From Moniliella sp. 'wahieum' (taxonomy: Eukaryota > Basidiomycota > Moniliellomycetes > Moniliellales > Moniliellaceae): a DNA stretch of 64,000 bases. Under the pieces are notes generated by a model. That model saw only the letters and a program-made list of their open reading frames with translations, was not told the origin of the DNA and did not search any database. The position numbers and the translations under genes were made by a program. Of the stretch, positions 32,587 through 42,212 are shown one piece after another. The stretch's first letter is position 1. Each line of letters begins with the position of its first letter. The stretch is from contig RSEE01000024.1 of assembly GCA_003971905.1 (NCBI GenBank), positions 124,001-188,000 of the forward strand, in the 5' to 3' direction.

Positions 32587-32993
32587 CGCGTGGCAGGGGC
32601 GGACGCCGGTCAGGACGGGCGGCTGAAGAGGGGCTGGTGTGGAAGCCAAAAGAGGGAGTGGATCGAATATAATAAGAACGGGGACACCTATGTAACTTGA
32701 TTGTCGAGGCGCATAGTGAGGCAGTGCCAAGCATGATCGCACAGCATTTTACGCCCTGCCATTAACATTGCCAAGGCCCGGAGCACCGCCACAGCATCAT
32801 AAAAGGGGAGTGTGCTCCTACCTAAGCGCTCTAAGATCTAATCCAATCCCCCCATCGGCCCCACACCTCACATCCGAGCTCGTATGTGCATGAGTATTGC
32901 GCAGGAACAAGAACAGGAGCAAGAGCAAGAACAAGAGAGAGCATGGCAACTGGCAATTCAAATACACGGGCAGGAACCACTACCTCGCATCCA
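32587..32993. promoter_or_regulatory. Spacer between exchanger start and PQ-loop gene 3' end
   Basis: This region holds the exchanger promoter, a possible N-terminal extension up to 32742, and the 3' flank of the PQ-loop gene. A GGAACAAGAACAGGAGCAAG repeat occurs near 32900-32930. Confidence 0.4.
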
Positions 32994-34256
32994 TCACTCG
33001 GTGTACGACAAGCGGACGGCTATGTTAGGGACAACCAAGATGGAGTTAGCGTGCTGATCAGCAAAGGGCAGGGGAAAGAGAAGTAGACGCACCCGCTCGA
33101 GTCGAGTCCAATGGAGCGCCGGCGCCGGTGGGCCGATCCGGCAGCTTGCATAGCGCGGCGGGCCGGTGCATAGGACACATACTGGCCCAAGATAATCAAG
33201 TCAAACACGATTGGTACTGCGCTACCGGCGATCCAGGATGAGTTGGCAAGCAGATACGCCAGATCCGTAGGCGCATACGCCACAATGGACAGCACTTGGG
33301 TCAAGTTGCCAAACGCGGCAAAAATGAAGAGCGCCACGCTCAGCCCGACACACTTGGATTCCCGATTCTTGATCAGCTGCGGGATGGGCGAAGAAATGTA
33401 AAGGATTGCCGAGGTCCAGCCGTACAACTGCGCTGGCCAGTTGATCCCAGTCCCAGTCCCCGCCCCCGTCCCCGTTCCCGAGCCGGTGCCGGAACCATCG
33501 ACGACATCTTGCACTGCTGGCGCAGTATAGTACGCAAACACCCCCACTGCAGTCAGCGCCAGCCCCGCGATGCAGTACTTGCCCACGTCGGACTTGGCCA
33601 CTTCCGTCTGGCCTGGAAGGGAGAGACGGGTGCCCGAGGCCGCAGAGATGGCAGAGCCATTGAGTGCGCCGTAGCCCGACGCATTGCCTTCAGGAGGTTG
33701 GAGCAAGGACGAGCGGGCAGTATCCGGGGCCGGAGCGGGCGTTGCCGCCTTTTGGGGGTAAACCTTATTGTAGTAGTACACTTGGCCCAACAAAACCAAG
33801 TCGCCCAAGACGTAGTAGGCCGCCAACAGAATTTGCGTTGCAAGCAGCCCCTGCAGCCAGGCGCCCAGGCCTATGGGAAGCGCAAGGGAAGAGGGTCAGA
33901 TCTCAGCGGGCCATACTTGGGCGCGGTGGCAGCGGGCGCGGCAAGTGACATACCATTCAGCAGATCGCCGGCCAACCAGAGCATCACAAACGCCAGCGCA
34001 ATCCCATCCCCACTTTTGCATTGGTAGTTCTGCCACAGCTGGGCTACACCAGGGATCATCCAGCAGCCAATGGAGACCAGCCCCATCGAGTAGGACAGGC
34101 GCACCTGTACGGAGGGGCCGCAGCAGAGGGGCCCGTTGGATCGGAGATGGGGGCGGCCAGGGGGGCGACACTAATGGGAGCGGCCCAGGCAAGGGAGGTG
34201 CGCAGCACCAAGGTGCACGCGATGGTTGCCTGGAGCAAGCGGGGCGTGGACGCCAT
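32994..34256 (-). CDS. PQ-loop repeat transporter (Ypq/cystinosin-type)
   Basis: Fungal Ypq proteins export cationic amino acids from the vacuole. The ATG (34256-34254) gives MASTPRLLQATIACTL, a hydrophobic lead. Seven membrane segments can be traced, from YSMGLVSIGCWMIPG through MLWLAGDLLNG, TQILLAAYYVLGDLVLLGQ and ALTAVGVFAYYTAP to SIVAYAPTDLAYLLANSSW. The second PQ motif is intact (ISSPIPQLIKNRESK), while the first reads VAQLWQNY, Ala in place of Pro. Two introns, 33949 down to about 33869 and 33092-33020, keep the frame; the second adds a short last exon ending VRLSYTE at TGA 32996-32994. A GTGTGTGTG-like Gly/Thr tract (TGTGTGAGTGTG) sits in the middle loop. There is one frame break near 34110. 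Confidence 0.88.
33020..33092 (-). other. Second intron of the PQ-loop gene (73 nt)
   Basis: The donor is GTGCGT, the branch site ACGCTAACTCC and the acceptor AACATAG. Without splicing the frame runs on to a stop at 33020, so a retained intron would give a longer tail. Confidence 0.7.
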
Positions 34257-34260
34257 CGCG

Positions 34261-34310
34261 GTGGGGGTGGCGGTGGCGGTGGCGGCGGTGGGGGTGGCGG
34301 TGGGGTGGTG
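34261..34310 (-). repeat. CCACCG triplet tract upstream of the PQ-loop start codon
   Basis: On the coding strand the leader reads CCACCGCCACC-type repeats for about 50 bp, ending four bases before the ATG. Confidence 0.8.
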
Positions 34311-36090
34311 AGGCCGGGAAGGAAAAACTTATCAATCCAGGGCCGGGGCGCGTGTAGGCGGGAGCGGCAGAAGGCGAGACCCAATCACATGGACAAAAAC
34401 TCAGGGGCAGGGGGGCAGTGTGGCGGCAGCAACAGATTGGATTGGGTTCGGCAGAGCGCGATTGGCGCTTAGTATTATTGGCTTGGTGGGCGGGGGCGTT
34501 GTCAATCCTGGGCTGCGGCGCGCCACTATCAGTGTAACACTATCGTAATCATCAACCGATTCGCACCCGCACGTGACGAATCATGACTGGGACACCCGCC
34601 CATAGTTGCTCTTTTTCCGCACAGTCCACCACGCAGCTTCTTGTAACCCCCGCTCAGTATATTGTGTGTTGCAACACCTCCCTCAAATGGAAGACGAGAT
34701 GTGCCAGCCGAGTCATGCATGGCCTGCCCGCAACTGCAGCCAACAAGCAAAACTCTCTCTCACGTGGCAACTGCGCACACACACCAGCAGACACGCGCGG
34801 GAACAAGACATCCTCGGAAAAAACACCAAAACACTCGAATATGAACCCGAAACATCACTTGGTTGTGCCATCGTTCTTCCATCGCCACTATACCGGACAT
34901 CCACTTGAAGGTTCTTCATCTCGGGCATAGAGAGGAGCATCAATTGAGGGAGAAGTGCTAGATCCAGATCCATTCTTCCCTCTCTACTATCTCTCTGTAG
35001 CTATATAAAACGAGAGGTGGCCGCATCTACTGTACGCCGCTTTTTACGCCCCCGTTGCTGTCTTGTGGGCGGTCAGTCTGATGGTATCTCTTCATCAATT
35101 TCGATACCACGCGCCAACACACGCATCAGCACACGTTCAATTGAACACTGAACGTCGGGCTGACCGTTGTGTCTGACGGTACCATTTTCACTGATATCGC
35201 ATGTTGCAATAACCACAACGTCCCCCCCCCCTTCTCCTATATTGCTTTCCCAATCGTGAACAATATATAGGGTGCCTAAGCTGTCCTACGTGGCCATGGC
35301 CATACAGAGGCATCCCGCTGTGCATTCCTGCAGCACGCAGTGGTCCTCTACCGCTATAGGATAACTTTCGCACGCTCTTTTCCTGATGAGTTGTTTCCTC
35401 CATTAATACGACTTTCTTTGGATCTCTGGAGCAGCCTGTCAGTCGCATCACGCAAGAGCGCTAGCAGATTAATCAATACTGTCAGGATATGGAACCGGGA
35501 AATTGGCGATCCTATAGTAGACTGTGACTTTGCAGCTACATGGGTCGGGCTAACGAGCGTTGACGGTTGATGCGCGGCTGACCGAGTCGTAGATGTTCCA
35601 GCTGTGACTGTGGTGGCGTATCCTCGTGGGAGTTACTTTTTGGATATATATGTCGATGGTATTCATTGCCGTCGGCAGCATGGAATGGCGCATTATCTCT
35701 AAGTCATAAAATCGGTTGGTTGGCCTGCACTTTTTACATCAGCTGCCCCGTGACACGTTCCCAGCCACCCGCAGCCAGAGTATCGGTGATATTATTTGCC
35801 CTCTCCAGCGTGGAAGGGTTCCAGCATGGAACGGTAGCGACGGTGGAACGGTGGCTAAGGTGGCGAAGGGGACCGGTGGCTAAGGTGGCGATGGTGGGCC
35901 GGGGGGACGGTGGCTAAGGTGGCGACGGGGGAACGGTGGCTAAGGTGGCGACGGGGGAACGGTGGCTAAGGTGGCGAAGGGGGAACGGTGGCTAAGGTGG
36001 CGACGCAGCACCATGCTGGGGCGAAGCCCCAGCCGACCGGGCCGTAGGCCCGGTGGTCCTCCTCGTAATATTTACCAGAGGAAAGAGCTG
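34311..36090. other. Gene-poor, repeat-bearing region
   Basis: From 34480 the sequence becomes AT-richer. A TATATAAAA motif occurs at about 35001-35009 and CAATATATAG near 35258. A GCTAAGGTGGCGA minisatellite lies at 35845-36005. The small open frames on both strands show no family features. Confidence 0.45.
35845..36005 (+). repeat. Minisatellite, six copies of a roughly 26-bp G-rich unit
   Basis: The core CGGTGGCTAAGGTGGCGA recurs six times. Spacers vary slightly (AGGGGA, CGGGGGAA), and one longer spacer follows the second copy. Copies 3-6 are nearly perfect. Confidence 0.92.
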
Positions 36091-36514
36091 CAATCACACA
36101 ACGATTCCTTCTCCTCTCATCGATCTCCTCTCAGATCTCACCTCTCTCCATTTCCTTCGTACACCCGTCTGTTTTTCCGTGTCATCGTTTGTTGGCGGGG
36201 TGTGGGTTTTGACCAAAGCTCTCCCACAGTGGTCTTCAGGGCCACTGCACGGCAGCTCTACTAGGGTCATGCTCATGGCAGCATGAAGTTCTGTCGTAGA
36301 CAATAGAAGTTTTGGAAACAAAAATGAGACGACCACATGGCTGTCTTTCCCCTCGCCTTTTGGTCTTTATCTTCTTGTGAACGCTTGATACTTGCGACTC
36401 CTCCGGTCATCTCTTCATCAGCTTCATCGACTTTGTCTGGTACTGTAACACTTATTGTGGCTTCATGCTTCAAGCTCTCTTCAAGCTTCATTTTTTACTC
36501 CAGTAACTATTGTC

Positions 36515-37050
36515 ACTAGTCACTAGCTACTGGTGAAATCGTTGAAGCTCTAAGATCTAAGCCACCATTCACATGCATCACAGTCGCGTCCATTTCATTG
36601 ACAGAGCTTAAGGCTGGGACAGGTAACAGTCGCTATTCACTAGTCACTAGTCACTAGTCACTACTCAACTATTATGCTCCACAAAATGATCGCCCATTGC
36701 CTCACCTCCTCATTTTCGATTGGCCTGCCTGCCCCCACAAAAATCAACAAAGTCCTGTGCACGTGTCACGACAGTGTTATACTATATAGCTCTAATCACT
36801 TGGCCACTAGTCACTATACTAGTCACTATTTAGCCAGTATATCCCCTCTAGCCACCCTATAGCCACGCTCGGCGCTCAAGCTCATGGCGCTCAAGCTTCA
36901 AGCTGCTCAAGGCTCAAGTCAGTGCAACTACACAGCCGTTGTCATTTGGCCACTTGTTACGATTAATGTCACGCCCAGCACGCACGCGTCACGCGACATG
37001 GCGCTCAGCCGCTCTTCAAGCTTCACTAGTCACTAGTCACTATAGATGAA
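36515..37050 (+). repeat. Four clusters of (ACTAGTC)n
   Basis: Near 36515, 36633-36662, 36801-36830 and 37024-37044 the 7-bp unit ACTAGTC repeats two to four times. Related AGTGACTAG units occur singly in other intergenic spaces (about 14060, 29176 and 43253). Confidence 0.85.
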
Positions 37051-37330
37051 AAGGTAATATATATACTTGTGGCAATGGCAGACGAGCAAGGCACAGGGGA
37101 AGAGGTGGTGTGGATGCAATCAGGGGGAAAATGCACCCCGGAGGCGCAACAGGAAGGGGCGGTACAGAGGCAGAACGGGACATCCTCGCACAAGACTCTT
37201 CCGTACTACTCATCGGTACTTACTATGCTCAGTACTTTTGTCTTTGAGTGCAGTGGATAATACGAGGGCGTGTGAGTATAAAATGTGGGGGATGGTCGAT
37301 GGAGCGGCTAGGACAGAGTGTGGCAGATCC

Positions 37331-37513
37331 TCAGACCTTGATATACAACTGAGCTTGAGGTACCGTACCCGAAAAGGCAACCGTCGAGCGGCCCGGGGGA
37401 CCAGCGAGAGAGGTGGTGAAAAGGCCTCGAGCCTGAAAAGGGGCCTGAAGCATGTGTCCGCGCTTGGGCGCGCTCTGCAATGTGGAGAAAAAAATGCGAC
37501 GAAGCATGGCCAC
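37331..37513 (-). pseudogene. Possible truncated gene with mitochondrial-type leader
   Basis: A 60-residue frame starts MAMLRRIFFSTLQSAPKRG and continues ARGLFTTSLAGPPGRSTVAF, then GTVPQAQLYIKV and a stop. The N terminus has import-signal character (Arg-, Ser- and Thr-rich, no acids), unlike neighbouring noise. Nothing convincing follows downstream, so it may be a gene fragment or chance. Confidence 0.25.
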
Positions 37514-38157
37514 CTTTTGGCTTGGATTTCTTCACCGACTGCACCTCCCCATGGTAGACGTGTGAGCTTGTGAAGAGATACCGTGTGAGAACTGAAGCTG
37601 ACATTTCCTACACCGCGGCACGTCGGTTGTTTACAAGCAAAGCCATCTGCGGAGCCTCAAGCGTCAAGCTCTCAGAATGTCAGATCTCAGAGCAGGCCTG
37701 TGAAATTTGAAACAGGTGCGCTACACTCGGCAAAAATCTGGCAGGCATCCATGATGCATGATGCATGAGTGCGTGATATAAAAGTTAAAACCTTCAAGTG
37801 TCGATGATCGATGAAGACTTCGGATGACTCTGAGCAAGCCACCCAAGTGTGGCACCAGTGATCGAATGGACGGGGGCGATCGGGGGTTGAGCGATGGAAT
37901 CGATCAAGCTTGAAGCTTGAAGCTAGCTTGAAGCTCGCGCTGAGGAACAGAGGCAGAGGCAAAAGAGATGCGGATGATGGTGGCGTCTTTTGCAACGTAC
38001 CCGCGTACGCTCGGGTGCCATTGTTTGGCGTTGGGGGGTAGTTGCCAGTTGCACGTTGCCGGTTGGTGAGGCCTGAGGCGGACAGAGGCGCAGCGCCCAT
38101 GTGTGGGAGGCAGGCGGCGTGCAAAGAAGTAAACATGGAAAGGGTGACTGTAACATG

Positions 38158-38191
38158 TAACCGGTAAGCGGTAAGCGGTAAGCGGTAACCG
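38158..38191 (+). repeat. Tandem GGTAAGC repeat
   Basis: Four 7-bp units, AACCGGTAAGCGGTAAGC and onward, end in GGTAACCGG. It resembles the TTACCGG repeat near 24.83 kb. Confidence 0.8.
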
Positions 38192-38860
38192 GCAAACACG
38201 TTCAACGGTGGCCAGCAAGGGTGCAGCGTCGCTTCCATTGTGGCGGCGTCGCAGCCGTCGCCGACGCCGTCGCTTCCGCCCTGCCCCGCCCGCGTCGGCG
38301 GCCACATTTCAAATGTCCTCGTCGCTTAGAGGCACGGGGCCCTAGGCACTGGCCACCGGTGGCATGCGTGACATGTGACATGCCACACATCACCGGCCCA
38401 GCATCACACATCACGCACGCGGGCTTGGTCGGTACTTTAAGCTTTGGGTGCTCAGGCTTGGCAGCGGGCACGCACTAGCACACACTTGCCCCCGCGCACA
38501 GCGAGGTGCTTCCCCGCCCCACCCGACAGGCGCCGTGCGACGCCCGCGAGCGTCGTTGCCATCACTGCCGCCCCGCCGGCAAGCCACACACCAGCACAGG
38601 CGCAGTGTGCTGGTATCATCGTCTTTTGGCCGTCTTCTTGCGGCAGCGTGGCTGGGGCTGGCGCGCTCCTCTGGCCAGTGCTACCCACTAGCGGCTGCTG
38701 CTGGCTGCCTCCCGCACTGCTCCTCCCACTGCTCCCGGCGCCTCGCTTGCCGCTCCGCTGCCCCACTTCTCCTCCTCCTTCTCCTCCTCCTCCTCCGTCT
38801 CTTGCCAGCGCCTCCCCCTTCGTTTCCCTTTTGCTTCCCCACGAGGGTCCGGTGGCAACC

Positions 38861-41800
38861 ATGTCCGCCATGCTGCCCTCCCCCTCCTTCCTTGTCGCAC
38901 GCTCCGTTCCCCTCCACGCCCTCGACGCCGCCCCGCCCGGCTTCCCCCTCTCGCCTGCCACCAGCAACATCACCGAGCTGGCCCTCTACTACACCCCCAC
39001 CCCGTCCCCCAGCGCTTCAACCCCGGCATCGTCGTCGCCTCCATCATTGTCTCCATCCTCGGCTCCTACTCCACCCTCCTGCTCCTCTCCAAACGCACCT
39101 CCAACCATGGCATCCGCAACTTTGCCTGGCTCCTCGCCGCCGCCGTCACCCAGATGGCCGTCGGTATCTGGGGCATGCACTTCATTGGCATGCACATGAT
39201 CCTCCGCCCCCAACCGGGCGTGTCGTGGTGGATGCACTTCAACAGCGGCTTTACCGTCTTTAGTCTCTTTGTCCCACTCGCTGCATTGGCTGCTGCCTTT
39301 TACTTTGTCACAGTCAACACACTCTCTCACATCCGTGTCATCTTCAGCGGCATCACTGCCGGTGGCATTGTGGCCCTGATGCACTACTCGGCTTCGTTCA
39401 AACCAACTTTGTGGTGCGGTACAAGGCGGTCCATGTTGTGTTTTCCATTGTTCTTGTTCTTGCGTGTCTGTCTGCTACCGCGGCCCTCTTTACCTTTTTC
39501 CGCCTGCACGCGCAATGGTCCGACTCGTGGTGGAAGCGGTTGCTGTGCGCTCTGGTCCTTGCAACAGGTGTGTCGTCGATGCATTATCTCGGCCAGGCTG
39601 GAACCATGTTCTTTGTGCCCAAGGAGCATGATCGCATGCTTGCCATCTTGCACACCACCGACTCGCAAAGTATCAGTACCGCCATTGCCATTGGCGCCAT
39701 GTGCGGTGCGATTATCATTACCTCCTTTCTTCTGACCATGTCGGACTTGCTGCGTGTGCAGGCGGCACGTGAACGTGCGCGGAAGATTGTCGTGTGCTCT
39801 GCCACGTTTGACAAGCAAGGTCGCTTGCTGGTCAAGCCCGATGGCACTGTGCCCATGGTGGTGATCGAGTCGGAGATTCAGCCCAAGGACATGCTACATT
39901 ACCTCGACCGACGTCAGCCGCTGTTCCAATGGCTCTATGCCATCTCCTGGGACTGGGGCATGGTCCTCCCCTTTGTCCGGTCCATTGAGGCCCGCTTCCG
40001 TCGAACTCAGCCGGGTGCCAACTCGATCTTAGAGCAGGCCTCGCCCTTGGCTCGCCTCTTTGGTTTCCGCAGCAAGCCCCAGCCGGAAGCGTTTGCTGAC
40101 GACGGAAAGGGACCCGGCAACATTGATCTGGGCGAGTTCAAGGACCGATACATTTCGGCTGCTCATCACCTCTCGATCGAGCTGGCCATCCCGATGGAAA
40201 GTGTGGGAGTTCTGTACGACCGTGTGTTTCCCAATGGCTCTCTCCTGTACCACGAGCAAGAGCAGGAAAAGAAGCGGGCGCGGCGCAACCGCAAGTCGGC
40301 ACGGGCCAACAGGGTCCAATGAAAAGAAGCAGGACGACGAGGATGGTGATACCGCCGATCTTTCGGCGGATGATGTCTCCTCCTTGTCATCGGGTCCGGT
40401 GTCCAGTGTATTTAACGACGAAAGTGGCGACCAGGAAGGTTTGCTCCTCTTCCTCGTCCGTGAAGTGGGCAACGGGGACGCCTTGGCAGCCCAGAACGAG
40501 ATCACGCGCTACGAGGAAAAGGGTACCGGATGACCGAAACGCGTTTCTTGATCCGTGTCCTGTCCGACCGTTTGTCGGTGCCCAAGCCCGAGATGGCCGA
40601 CATGCTCAATGCACTTAAGCTCTATGCCAAACGTGGTACACGGCCCGTTGTTCAGCCGGGGGGCGTGTATGTGGGCATGTTTGGTGTGCGCCCGACTACG
40701 TCGGTGTATGGCGGGTTGGATGTGCTGACGTACGGGTTTGCCAAGCACATGATTCCGGCCTTTCGCGTTCCGGATGTACCCAAGGTGACACCCGAGATGC
40801 GGTCGTTTATGCGGGTGTTGGATCAAATGTCGTTGGACGAGGCGATGCGGACGTGTGAGCGCGAGTCGATCCGATCGGGCGAACGGAGGCAGTACTTGAA
40901 CCAAGATGGCGTCCTCCCGCCCACGCCGAGGAAGAACTGATTCAGTTCCAGATGGCGCTCTTCCTCGCCCTCGACGCGCTGGGCAACGCCATGTCGTTTT
41001 AATCCGCGCATCGCGCAGAGCAGTCGTCTGTCGGCGGAGCTGCTGGAAGTGCCCTCCAGCCTGGACGATTCGTCGGCGCCGGCGCAGATGATTTTGGTTC
41101 AGGCGGTGTTGCCTTCGGAAGATGCGGCGGCCCACCCATACGGCGACACGTCGGCCGTCCCAGATCCCAATACGGTGCCAACTGAAACGAATGGAAACGG
41201 GACACCGTTTGTGTTTGTGCCCTACACCCTGTTTGCCAAAGCGCAGATGATGCTTCTGCGGGGCCAGCAGGCCGACGAGTTTGAAGATGAAGTCAACACA
41301 GAACTTCGTCGGCGCCATCCCAACTTGCTTATGGCCGGCGCTGAATTTGACGAGGGCAGCGAGGCAGAGGAAGATGCGAATGGGGATCGCTTGGGTTCGC
41401 GCAGCGTGATGCGTAACCCTCTGGCCACCCTGGCTGCTGCGACAGGGATGGTGACGGGGACGAACAACCCCGACGCCCGATCCGGTCGGTCGGGCAAAGA
41501 GGCAGGTGCCACGTCGCATTCCCGCTCCCGTTCAGGCTTCCCGTCTGGCACAGGTGGTGCGGGAACCGGGGCGGGTTCCCGCCGTGTGCGCACCCGCCCT
41601 CGCGCACGCAACAATCCCGAGACGTACGAGCTCACCGCGCGGCTTCGGATGGATGCCGAAGCGGGGGCGCAGGGAGCGGGAACGGCCAGTGCGCAGATCG
41701 CAAAGCAATGGGCCGCCCATGAGCAGGAAGGCCCAGGGTCCCAATCGTCGGAAGACCAACGGTCCGAAGACAAGCCGCGGGTCCAAGTCCAACTTTCCTC

Positions 41801-42212
41801 GCTCCATCAACCAGCCTCCCCCTCGGACGGGTTCCACACCAAATCCGACTCGGCCACCTCCACCACCCTGTCCCAGTCCCAAGCCCAAGCACATGCACTG
41901 TCTCCACGCTCGGCCAACCGCATGCAAATGTACCCCCCGACGGCGGAAGCGCGCCACTCGGTGCCCCTATCGGAACGAGGGGCAGGTATGGCGGACGTGA
42001 CGTCCGGCCGCTCGGCCCGCTCGGGCTGGTCCAACCGATCCAATCGGCGCTGGGCCGCTCGCCAGGCGCCAGAGGTGGAGATGGTGCCGTCGGTCGAACC
42101 GAACGAAGCATCGTTGCGCGCGCGTCTCACTTCGGACGATTGGTCCGCCAGACAACTCGAGTCGTTAGGACGAGGACCAGCTGGCCCGCTCCTCTTGGGC
42201 GTCGAGTACTAA
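38861..42212 (+). CDS. MHYT-domain multi-pass membrane protein
   Basis: MHYT domains are membrane sensors first described in bacteria and thought to bind copper and sense gases such as O2, CO or NO. The ATG at 38861 (AACC before it) gives MSAMLPSPSFLVARSV. Membrane segments follow: NPGIVVASIIVSILGSYSTL, FAWLLAAAVTQMAVGIWGMH and others. MHYT-type motifs are MHFIGMH, MHYSASF and MHYLGQ. The last helix, AMCGAIIITSFLLTMSDLL, leads to a long cytosolic part (VVCSATFDKQGRLLVKPDG, MLHYLDRRQPLFQWLYAISW, FLIRVLSDRL) and a disordered C-terminal tail rich in Ser, Arg and Gly. Frame changes near 39015, 39398, 40315, 40512, 40920 and 41002 each fit a one-base homopolymer indel. The stop is TAA at 42210-42212. 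Confidence 0.85.

Larger units (their letters stand above)
36091..38860. other. Gene-poor region with CTAGTCA and AAGCTT-type repeats
   Basis: Clusters of ACTAGTCACTAGTCAC occur near 36515, 36633, 36801 and 37025. GCTTGAAGCTTGAAGCTAGC lies near 37906-37935, and GGTAAGCGGTAAGC at 38163-38185. Small minus-strand frames near 36094-36491 (charged, VDEADEEMTGG) and 37331-37513 have protein-like character only. From 38200 the sequence is the GC-rich promoter of the MHYT gene. Confidence 0.45.

Noticed and set aside
36094..36491. Two charged minus-strand frames that might be exons of one gene
   Set aside because: The only joins use poor donors (no GTRNGT) and there is no family match.
34311..38300. 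LTR retrotransposon or centromere in the repeat-bearing island
   Set aside because: No long terminal repeats, target-site duplication, reverse transcriptase or integrase motif was seen, and centromere identity cannot be judged from sequence alone.
40320..41010. Introns or separate genes to explain frame changes in the MHYT gene
   Set aside because: No donor/acceptor pairs fit, and single-base corrections restore one continuous protein.
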